Shown: positions 1 to 5,185 of the stretch, piece after piece
Position numbering within the stretch: position 1 is the first letter of the stretch
How the letters are laid out: every line of letters starts with the position of its first letter
From: Pseudomonadota bacterium
Lineage (GTDB): Bacteria; Pseudomonadota; Gammaproteobacteria; UBA6186; Azoamicaceae
Assembly (NCBI GenBank): GCA_021848375.1
Contig: JAJZUR010000104.1
Location: 1-5,185, forward strand
Length of the DNA: 5,185 bases
Direction: 5' to 3'
The notes under the pieces: model-generated
Databases searched by the model: none
What the model was told of the DNA's origin: nothing
Seen by the model: the letters and a program-made list of their open reading frames with translations, nothing else
Position numbers and translations under genes: made by a program

Positions 1-203
1 TCAATAATTCATTTAACTTCCTTGGCAGGCATGTACTGAGTCTAAAGCTTGGTCATCGTAGCATATTTCACCGAAAACTCAATACCATATCACCCATTTT
101 TCTCTGGCCGATGTAAACCCCTCAATTTCAACTCAGAATCAGGATAACAAGAGGCTAGTATCATATGCATAGTAAGTATGTTAAATTAAATTTAAGGAAA
201 TTT

Positions 204-234
204 TTGAAAATTAGACTAACAAATTGGGTATAAT
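204..234 (+). promoter_or_regulatory. Predicted sigma70-type promoter of the ABC transporter gene
   Basis: A perfect TATAAT -10 box lies at 229-234. The best -35 candidate is TTGAAA at 204-209 (five of six consensus bases), giving a 19-base spacer, longer than the ideal 17. The preceding 181-205 stretch is almost pure A/T, as expected of an UP element. Transcription would start near 241 and leave a leader of about 70 bases before the ATG at 311. The prediction rests on sequence match and position only. Confidence 0.6.
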
Positions 235-255
235 GCGTCTCATGTCATTACCCAA
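224..255. repeat. Inverted repeat across the -10 box and predicted start site (operator-like)
   Basis: TTGGGTA at 224-230 is repeated as its exact reverse complement TACCCAA at 249-255, with 18 bases between the arms. The left arm overlaps the first two bases of the TATAAT box and the centre falls near 239-240, next to the predicted transcription start. A repressor bound there would block RNA polymerase. Because the left arm lies upstream of the predicted start, the repeat would not form a hairpin in the RNA. Seven-base arms can arise by chance in AT-rich DNA, but the G/C content of the arms makes this one stand out. Confidence 0.3.
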
Positions 256-310
256 AATATAGAGAAATAGCTAGTTAGCTTATTATTTCTACCCTACGGA
301 AAAATGGTAT

Positions 311-2113
311 ATGTGGAAAAATGTCCTAAAGGCGTACAGACTTCTTGATCCTAAAACACAGGTAAAAATTCCCCTTGCCTTTCTCATTATGTTATCGTTG
401 AGCGGCTTAGAAATTTTAGGGATTAGTCTCATATTTCCGCTTATACAAAGTACTTTGAACGGTAGCAACTTTGTGCAATCCGCTCATATTGCCCCACTTT
501 TAAAGCGTTTTGGGATCACCTCCCTACAACATGTTGGTTTTATTATCTCCATATTGGTCTTTAGTTTATTTATTATCAAAAATATTTTATCCATTATATT
601 AACCAAATGGCAATTAACTTTTTTGGCTAAAGCTGATCAGAATCTTTCTCTTCATTTAATGAAGCGCTACCTCTCTTTGCCTTACATTTCCTTATTATCT
701 TGCAATTCAGTTGATATTGCCCGCAACATCATGAACGTTGTTAGTGCTGCTTGCAGTGGATTTTTAGGAAATCTGTTGATTATTGCAACCGAAGGCGTAT
801 TAATCGTTGGCGTTGTATTAATGCTGATGTATTTTTCACCCATTGCCATGCTGAGCATTGGACTTCTAACCGCAAGCATGGCGTGGGTGTTCCAACGCTA
901 TTATAAAGAAAAAATTATTCAAAGCGGAAAAGATTATTTGAATGTAACTACAGAGGCGTGGAAAAAAATCGTACAAACCTTTTTAGTGATTAAGGATTTG
1001 AGAATTCTTGGGCGAGAAGAAAATGTTTATCAAGATTTTTGCAAATCAAGACAAAAATTATTCGAAGTTGAAGTGATACAAAAATTTACGCAATTCTTAC
1101 CGAGATATTTTTTAGAGATTGTGTTCTCGGTTGCCGCGTTATTGTTTTGTGTGGTTGTTTTTAAAGTCGAAGGAGGAAACATTTCAACTCATCTTGCTTT
1201 GTTAGGCGTTGTTGGTGTGGCATTTGTTCGCTTGATCCCATCTGTAAACCGCATTTTAATCACCTTACAAACTGTGCGTGCTAACATACCTGCGCTTGAG
1301 GCTTTATCTCAATTATCTTCGGAAGTAGCACCATTAGAAATGCCTAACCCAGAACAAAATTCAGTGGATGCGTTACCTGTGAAAGGATTAGTGTTAAATG
1401 ATATTTGTTTCTTCTACCCAAACCGCGCTCATCCGGCGTTACATAATATAAATTTAAATATCCAATGGGGGGAATCTATTGGGTTAGTTGGAGAATCTGG
1501 TTCTGGGAAAAGCACGTTAATTGATATTATTGTGGGCTTACTTCGACCAACGACAGGTCAAATACTTTTAGAGGGTGAGGATATTTCTAACCATTTACTC
1601 ACATGGCGCAGTAAAATTGGTTATGTACCGCAAAACATTTATTTGTGTGACGCGTCTCTTCTATATAATATTACCATTGGTATTCCCGAGAACCAGATTG
1701 ATGCCGCTGCGCTACAAAAGGCCATTACCTTATCGAATGTCGCCAGTTTTCTTGGAAATTTGCCAAATGGAATACATACCCTAGTTGGGGAAGGAGGCGT
1801 TCAGCTATCCGGCGGACAACGTCAATGCATTGGTATTGCACGCGCCTTATATCACGATCCCGCGGTATTAATTTTGGATGAGGCAACCTCTTCATTGGAT
1901 AACGAAACGGAATCTCGCATTAGTCACATGTTAGAAAAATTATATGGCGAAAAAACCTTAATCATTGTCGCACACCGTTTAAGCACCGTACGACGTTGTG
2001 ATAAAATTGTTTTTATGGAAAATGGCAGTATTAGCGGCATCGACACTTTCGATTTATTACAACAAAAACATTTAGGCTTTAAACGACTGGTCGAATTAGG
2101 TACCTTAGAGTGA
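311..2113 (+). CDS. ABC half-transporter, PglK/MsbA-like lipid-linked glycan flippase
   Basis: A complete inner-membrane exporter with fused membrane and ATPase domains, 600 residues, the usual length for a half-transporter that works as a homodimer. Six hydrophobic segments lie near residues 21-45, 76-98, 150-174, 178-195, 267-286 and 293-312. A KDLRILGRE stretch at 228-236 sits where PglK-type proteins have a similar cytoplasmic segment. The ATPase domain is intact: A-loop Tyr369, Walker A GESGSGKST at 394-402, Q-loop Gln441, signature LSGGQ at 499-503, Walker B ending LILDE at 520-524, D-loop SLD at 528-530 and switch His555. The membrane domain, especially PRYFLE (264-269) and RLIPSVNRI (307-315), recalls Campylobacter PglK, which flips lipid-linked oligosaccharide. 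That substrate is inference; a lipid A, peptide or other lipid exporter is possible. ATG 311 is the first start after an in-frame stop at 272-274, and the N-terminus aligns with PglK. The ribosome site is weak (ACGGA at 296-300), and an out-of-frame ATG at 304 lies just upstream. Confidence 0.9.
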   Translation: MWKNVLKAYRLLDPKTQVKIPLAFLIMLSLSGLEILGISLIFPLIQSTLNGSNFVQSAHIAPLLKRFGITSLQHVGFIISILVFSLFIIKNILSIILTKWQLTFLAKADQNLSLHLMKRYLSLPYISLLSCNSVDIARNIMNVVSAACSGFLGNLLIIATEGVLIVGVVLMLMYFSPIAMLSIGLLTASMAWVFQRYYKEKIIQSGKDYLNVTTEAWKKIVQTFLVIKDLRILGREENVYQDFCKSRQKLFEVEVIQKFTQFLPRYFLEIVFSVAALLFCVVVFKVEGGNISTHLALLGVVGVAFVRLIPSVNRILITLQTVRANIPALEALSQLSSEVAPLEMPNPEQNSVDALPVKGLVLNDICFFYPNRAHPALHNINLNIQWGESIGLVGESGSGKSTLIDIIVGLLRPTTGQILLEGEDISNHLLTWRSKIGYVPQNIYLCDASLLYNITIGIPENQIDAAALQKAITLSNVASFLGNLPNGIHTLVGEGGVQLSGGQRQCIGIARALYHDPAVLILDEATSSLDNETESRISHMLEKLYGEKTLIIVAHRLSTVRRCDKIVFMENGSISGIDTFDLLQQKHLGFKRLVELGTLE

Positions 2114-2116
2114 ATG

Positions 2117-2136
2117 CCTATGCATTTGCATAATGG
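2117..2136. terminator. Weak hairpin at the convergent gene junction
   Basis: TATGC at 2119-2123 pairs with GCATA at 2128-2132 around a four-base loop. CC (2117-2118) can pair with GG (2135-2136) across a two-base bulge. On the plus strand a pyrimidine-rich stretch follows (2140-2151), but there is no true T-run, and the stem is short and AT-rich. It lies inside the last codons of the minus-strand gene. It may contribute to ending the ABC transcript, but it is not a standard intrinsic terminator. Confidence 0.2.
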
Positions 2137-3296
2137 ATGTTCTCTTTCTCTATCAATTGAACCATTGAATTAAACGCTTTGTGAATGATAGCCAGAGAAT
2201 CTGGTTCCCAGATCCATTTTTGAAATTGAGTACTAAAAGGCGGATCTTCATTCGGTATAAACCCATGGTTTCTGAGCGCAGCTTCTGTGGTTTGCATCAC
2301 CTCTTCGGTAATGATTTTGAACATAATGTAACGGCACCAGCGATTTAACCAACATAACGCAAAAGGACCGTTATTAATTCCCAAATTCAAATAAGCTTTT
2401 TCATAAAGTGCGATTCTTAATTCAACGTTCCAGCAAGCTTCTGTGAAATGTTGGAATCCCTTGAGTGGAAATGAGCTGTCTGTCATCGCCATTTCCGTAT
2501 CCGGAACAATCACCACAAAATACTCATCTTTTGCAAGGCTCGCTGCGAACTTTGCCCACGCTTCCACATTACTATTTCGTTGGGTCATATATGCATATTG
2601 TCTTAACGTAATAACGATAACTTTACGTCCCTGGCTCTTCTGCTCTAACCATTGATCCAGATAGATTAAAGCTTGTGGAGTGGCTTGCATTCCCATCATT
2701 TCCATGGAAGACGTACGCCCTCCTTCAAAAAATGAAATCCCTAATGGAAATAAAGTGGAATACCCTTCGGGATATACTCTAGGCGCTACTTCCTTTCTGA
2801 TAGCCTCCGCCTCTTCTCGCGTAGCACAATAGGTATAACCTATGCAAGCTGGCATTAAATGAATGAGCGGTAATACTAAGTTAAATATTCGCCATTGTCG
2901 TGCTTCTTTATGAATAATTTGCTCATAATCTGCCATTTCTTTTCTAAGTCCCCCATGAGGCCCTGGCACAATAACGACATATAAATAGGATAGTTTTAAA
3001 TGTTGACGCTTTAAATTAGCCATACAAAGCGCTTCAGCAAAATTAAAGGTAATGGGAGAAACTTCTAAATCATAAAATAAGTATAAAGCATCTGGCACAA
3101 AGGCATTTTGTCTTCTAAATAAATTCAATGGGTTTCTTAAAAAACCAAAGAAACGATAGCACCATACATTAATCGGCTTTAACTTTTTTCCTAACCAAGT
3201 TTCGGGAATGCGAAACTCTAATATTAACCGCTGTTTGAGCCAACCAAAGCCTCGCGACTTGGTTTTATGGAAAATGGCGCGCACTTTCTTAAACAT
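2118..3296 (-). CDS. Uncharacterised protein with glycosyltransferase (GT-B-like) C-terminal half
   Basis: I do not recognise a named gene. The 392-residue product has a strongly basic, aromatic N-terminus (about residues 1-65, many Lys/Arg/Trp/Phe) with no signal peptide, suggesting a cytoplasmic protein that may touch the inner membrane. The C-terminal half shows an alternating pattern seen in GT-B sugar-nucleotide-binding domains: strand VIVITLRQ (226-233), RNSN then a helix beginning VEAW (240-247), strand FVVIVPD (260-266), and ELRIALYEKAYLNLGINNGPFAL (292-314). The GINNGP element resembles the G-N-D-S-G-P site of heptosyltransferase-like enzymes (GT9). Similar RNSN-containing proteins occur, as I recall, in polysaccharide gene clusters. 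A glycan-transfer role is inference; no catalytic residue can be assigned. ATG 3296 is the only start after the in-frame stop at 3336-3338, with AGAAGG (3301-3306) four bases upstream. It meets the ABC gene tail to tail and follows the PARG-ankyrin gene by 69 bases on the same strand. Confidence 0.8.
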   Translation of the reverse strand: MFKKVRAIFHKTKSRGFGWLKQRLILEFRIPETWLGKKLKPINVWCYRFFGFLRNPLNLFRRQNAFVPDALYLFYDLEVSPITFNFAEALCMANLKRQHLKLSYLYVVIVPGPHGGLRKEMADYEQIIHKEARQWRIFNLVLPLIHLMPACIGYTYCATREEAEAIRKEVAPRVYPEGYSTLFPLGISFFEGGRTSSMEMMGMQATPQALIYLDQWLEQKSQGRKVIVITLRQYAYMTQRNSNVEAWAKFAASLAKDEYFVVIVPDTEMAMTDSSFPLKGFQHFTEACWNVELRIALYEKAYLNLGINNGPFALCWLNRWCRYIMFKIITEEVMQTTEAALRNHGFIPNEDPPFSTQFQKWIWEPDSLAIIHKAFNSMVQLIEKENIHYANA

Positions 3297-3332
3297 GAGG
3301 CCTTCTAAAAGTTTGCCGTTGGGGTAAGCCCT

Positions 3333-3361
3333 AGTTTAATCAGTAGCTTTTCTTTTTGCAA
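3333..3361 (-). promoter_or_regulatory. Possible promoter of the glycosyltransferase-like gene
   Basis: Read on the minus strand, TTGCAA (3361-3356) and TAAACT (3338-3333) match the -35 and -10 consensus at four of six positions each and are separated by exactly 17 bases. Transcription would start near 3326, giving a leader of about 30 bases with the AGAAGG ribosome site inside it. There is no intrinsic terminator after the upstream PARG-ankyrin gene, so read-through from that gene is an alternative and the two could be co-transcribed. Confidence 0.3.
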
Positions 3362-3365
3362 GCCC

Positions 3366-5185
3366 TTACTTCTTTTTTGATGATAGTGCTGAGGATGGTT
3401 GAGCTCCATACTGCCGAAGTGTGTCTGCAATATCGTTAGCACCAAGTCTTAAGGCTACATCTAAGGGATTTTCGCCATTTCTTTTTGCATGGATGTTCAT
3501 AAACTGTCGTTCAATTAATTCACCATTCAATAAGCGAGTTACAATCTTATTATCCTTATTTTGTACTGCCATAAATAAAAGATCTTCTGTGGTCGTCGCC
3601 AAACGTTTTATTCCACCACATTCTAATAACGCTTTGGCCGTTGCCCATAATTCATTTCTGACAGCCATATCTAAAGGAGTTAGATTATTACGTATTTGAT
3701 TAACATCCATATATTGCCTATTGATGAAGTCACCTGCTATTAAGTGTTGAACAATGTCTGCATGTCCTCCTTTTATTGCTATCCATAATAAATCTTCCGG
3801 TGAGCATTGTTTAGCATTAAATGCTGCCGTTAAATCCTGAAATTGTCCATTTTGCATAGCCACAGCTAGCCGTTGTGATATAGGTTGAGTTTGAAAAGGT
3901 ATTGTGGAAAATGCTAAAGGAACAGGATTAGTTGAATTCGTAGTTGTTGTCGTGGTCGTTGTTGTAGTTGTATTTGTAGCCATTACCTGGTTAGCTTGAT
4001 TTAATTGTTTTATATGGTTTTGAAAAACATCAAAGTTAGAATTAGGCGCATTGTTAGACATTACGGCAAAACTCACTTTTTTGAATCGATTTGCGTAGGC
4101 TGGTTCTTGAAACACCTCGACATAAGCTTCAGCTACCAAAGTTGCAGTTTCGCCCGTATTATCGTTACGTAATTTGAATGCTCCACAACTTAAGGCACCC
4201 AAAACTAAACTGTCATGACCCGTGTGAATGGCGACATCTAAAATATGTCGTATTTTTTCTTTGGTGAATTTTTTAAATGCATCTTTAAGTGGCTGACCAT
4301 TCAAGGCTTTTCCATTTGCATCACACAAATTCTTTTCCATCAGATGAGGCAGATGAGGCTTACCTAAATCATAACCTGCAACGGCTATGCAATCGACAGC
4401 AAATGGGTTTACAAATTGATAGTTATTTGAAGCATCCCTAAAAACCTGTACTTTGGGCGTATAATACGATCCAAATTCAGGAATTTGTGTATGATAGTAA
4501 TATCTTCCTTGATGTTTCCCATTTTTCTGCTCTGCTCCTAAAGGGTATAAAGCACGAAAATAATTGCTACAACGAAACAAGGTTTCTTCTTGGGCAGTTG
4601 TATCATCTTCCCAACCGCCACCAATTGAAATTTTATTGGCCATATTTAAAACCAGGGGTTGTAAACCTTGATCAATTAACTGTTTTGCCGTTACAAAAGT
4701 ATCTTGGTTGATAACTTCAAATCCAGTTTGAGTAGCGTTATTAGCAGGTTGGTTGTAGGGTGTTACCGCAGGAGCTGCAGGATTACTATGATAACAAACG
4801 GTATGTTTAATCATATAATCAGTAGTTTTTGCATCTAAACCTTGTGCATCTTGTTCGGCAATTTTTTTAGTTTCGAAGCGAACCCGCGCAAGATCAGTAT
4901 TCGTCTTTCCAGCTGGCGCATTTTGAAAAGAAGGAGTGAAGTCAAAATTAGATAAGATTTTCTTAGCATCCGAAATAACAATTCCTCGGATATTTTCTTT
5001 TTTTTGCAGGGGATCAATAACGGAACCAAAGTCTGTCATAATTTTATTCAAATCTGAAGGCTGTATATCATTTCCCGATACAACTCCTTGTAGAGCAATT
5101 ACACACTTATCAATACCCTTCTGGGCATCTTGATCCCCTATTTTAACATTACCCTGTCCCGCGCTTCTTCCTTGTAATTGCACCG
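3366..5185 (-). CDS. Microbial-type PARG (DUF2263/TIGR02452) fused to ankyrin repeats, 5' end at window edge
   Basis: A predicted ADP-ribose-removing hydrolase. The frame is open to the right edge; a GTG at 5183-5181 could start it, but only two bases lie beyond, so the true start may be outside. Numbering from that GTG gives 605 residues. Residues 1-95 are unassigned and probably helical. The catalytic domain spans about 97-378: strand LVLNMAN (177-183), the PARG signature GGG(188-190)-x7-QEE(198-200), YYTPKVQVFRD (240-250), NPFAVDCIAVA (259-269), phosphate-loop-like GALSCGAF (329-336) and final strand VSFAVM (370-375). By family analogy Glu199 and Glu200 are the catalytic pair. A linker with eleven threonines (405-415) leads to ankyrin-type helices (about 437-594), then a Ser-rich tail ending in three lysines. 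No signal peptide or membrane segment is visible. Typical microbial PARGs lack ankyrins, so these likely bind a protein target. An effector delivered to a host is plausible but unproven. It could cleave poly- or mono-ADP-ribose. Confidence 0.85.
   Translation of the reverse strand, partial: VQLQGRSAGQGNVKIGDQDAQKGIDKCVIALQGVVSGNDIQPSDLNKIMTDFGSVIDPLQKKENIRGIVISDAKKILSNFDFTPSFQNAPAGKTNTDLARVRFETKKIAEQDAQGLDAKTTDYMIKHTVCYHSNPAAPAVTPYNQPANNATQTGFEVINQDTFVTAKQLIDQGLQPLVLNMANKISIGGGWEDDTTAQEETLFRCSNYFRALYPLGAEQKNGKHQGRYYYHTQIPEFGSYYTPKVQVFRDASNNYQFVNPFAVDCIAVAGYDLGKPHLPHLMEKNLCDANGKALNGQPLKDAFKKFTKEKIRHILDVAIHTGHDSLVLGALSCGAFKLRNDNTGETATLVAEAYVEVFQEPAYANRFKKVSFAVMSNNAPNSNFDVFQNHIKQLNQANQVMATNTTTTTTTTTTTNSTNPVPLAFSTIPFQTQPISQRLAVAMQNGQFQDLTAAFNAKQCSPEDLLWIAIKGGHADIVQHLIAGDFINRQYMDVNQIRNNLTPLDMAVRNELWATAKALLECGGIKRLATTTEDLLFMAVQNKDNKIVTRLLNGELIERQFMNIHAKRNGENPLDVALRLGANDIADTLRQYGAQPSSALSSKKK
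3405..3797 (-). repeat. Internal duplication, two ankyrin-pair units with a 70-residue period
   Basis: Within the PARG-ankyrin gene, residues 463-523 and 533-593 align without gaps at a spacing of exactly 70 residues. I count 23 identities in 61 positions. Shared elements include EDLL at the start, IV then L, G..I.RQ.M, RN, PLD.A.R and a final A..L...G. Each unit holds two ankyrin-like helix pairs (start near EDLL and near PLD), so a two-repeat block was copied and then diverged. A further ankyrin-like helix pair at about 437-459 precedes the first unit and probably acts as a cap. Confidence 0.75.
3939..3971 (-). repeat. Eleven-codon threonine tract in the interdomain linker
   Basis: Eleven consecutive threonine codons (residues 405-415 of the PARG-ankyrin protein) use ACA, ACT, ACG and ACC in mixed order, so the DNA is a degenerate ACN triplet run rather than a perfect microsatellite. 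The tract is flanked by Asn/Thr/Ser residues and lies exactly between the end of the PARG domain and the ankyrin part, as expected for a flexible linker. Length variation between strains would keep the frame if it occurred in triplets. Confidence 0.85.

Larger units (their letters stand above)
1..310. other. Non-coding left flank, possible decayed element plus leader of the ABC gene
   Basis: No convincing gene is present. One plus-strand frame is open from the left edge to a TAA at 114-116 (about 37 codons), but its peptide resembles nothing I know, so it could be the tail of an upstream gene or chance. On the minus strand a short frame starts at ATG 32-30, reads MPAKEVK and hits TGA at 11-9. 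This loosely recalls the N-terminus of IS21-type IstA transposases, and it is preceded by non-coding sequence of the kind seen at insertion-sequence ends, but the match is weak. From about 180 the sequence becomes very AT-rich and leads into the promoter of the ABC transporter gene. The leader (about 241-310) contains a six-codon ATG frame (242-262) and a short AGCTA/TAGCT dyad (269-280), neither with a clear role. Confidence 0.5.

Noticed and set aside
3..116. Plus-strand frame open from the left edge as the tail of a gene
   Set aside because: About 37 codons is within chance expectation, and the peptide shows no recognisable motif; it cannot be supported without the flanking sequence.
242..262. 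Six-codon frame (ATG to TAG) in the leader of the ABC gene, as a leader peptide
   Set aside because: It begins almost at the predicted transcription start with no ribosome site and shows no run of regulatory codons or attenuator hairpins.
304..348. Alternative ATG at 304 just before the ABC start
   Set aside because: It is out of frame and reaches a stop after 14 codons; the frame from 311 gives the full transporter with a PglK-like N-terminus.
3326..3355. Plus-strand hairpin (AAGC...GCTT) followed by a T-rich run, terminator-like
   Set aside because: The stem is broken by a CC bulge, and no plus-strand gene ends nearby; it lies between two minus-strand genes, so it has no transcript to end.
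3326..3366. Seven-base direct repeat AAGCCCT at 3326-3332 and 3360-3366
   Set aside because: Short and isolated, with no further copies or symmetry that would mark an operator or insertion duplication; chance is the simpler explanation.
4341..4359. Direct repeat AGATGAGGC twice in tandem inside the PARG gene
   Set aside because: It simply encodes the PHLPHLM stretch; a nine-base tandem pair in coding DNA needs no special explanation.

Overview
The window is AT-rich bacterial DNA with three protein-coding genes filling nearly everything right of position 310. The organism is most likely a gammaproteobacterium of the Legionellales type (Legionella or a Coxiella-like relative). That rests on base composition, on a cytosolic-looking enzyme fused to ankyrin repeats (a typical architecture in host-associated members of that order), and on a general resemblance of the proteins. 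It is inference, because no rRNA or other marker gene is present.

Layout: positions 1-310 hold no convincing gene. The left part may be the worn end of a mobile element, and the right part carries a good sigma70-type promoter with an inverted repeat around its -10 box. A plus-strand gene (311-2113) encodes a complete 600-residue ABC half-transporter of the PglK/MsbA lipid-flippase type. It meets a minus-strand gene (2118-3296) tail to tail with only 4 bases between stop codons. That gene encodes a 392-residue protein of no named function whose C-terminal half looks like the sugar-nucleotide-binding half of a GT-B glycosyltransferase. Upstream of it on the same strand, 69 bases away, lies a gene that runs to the right edge (3366-5185). 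It encodes a microbial-type poly(ADP-ribose) glycohydrolase (PARG, macrodomain-like; DUF2263/TIGR02452) joined by a polythreonine linker to C-terminal ankyrin repeats.

How they fit together: the flippase-like transporter and the glycosyltransferase-like protein would suit a cell-surface glycan pathway, the first moving a lipid-linked sugar across the inner membrane and the second acting on the cytoplasmic side. They are convergent and therefore not co-transcribed, so the link is only proximity. The PARG-ankyrin protein has no visible tie to that pathway. Its parts suggest it removes ADP-ribose from a partner recognised by the ankyrin repeats, possibly in a host cell if it is secreted. It is the most notable item in the window. 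Its catalytic signature is intact, and its ankyrin part contains an internal duplication with an exact 70-residue period.
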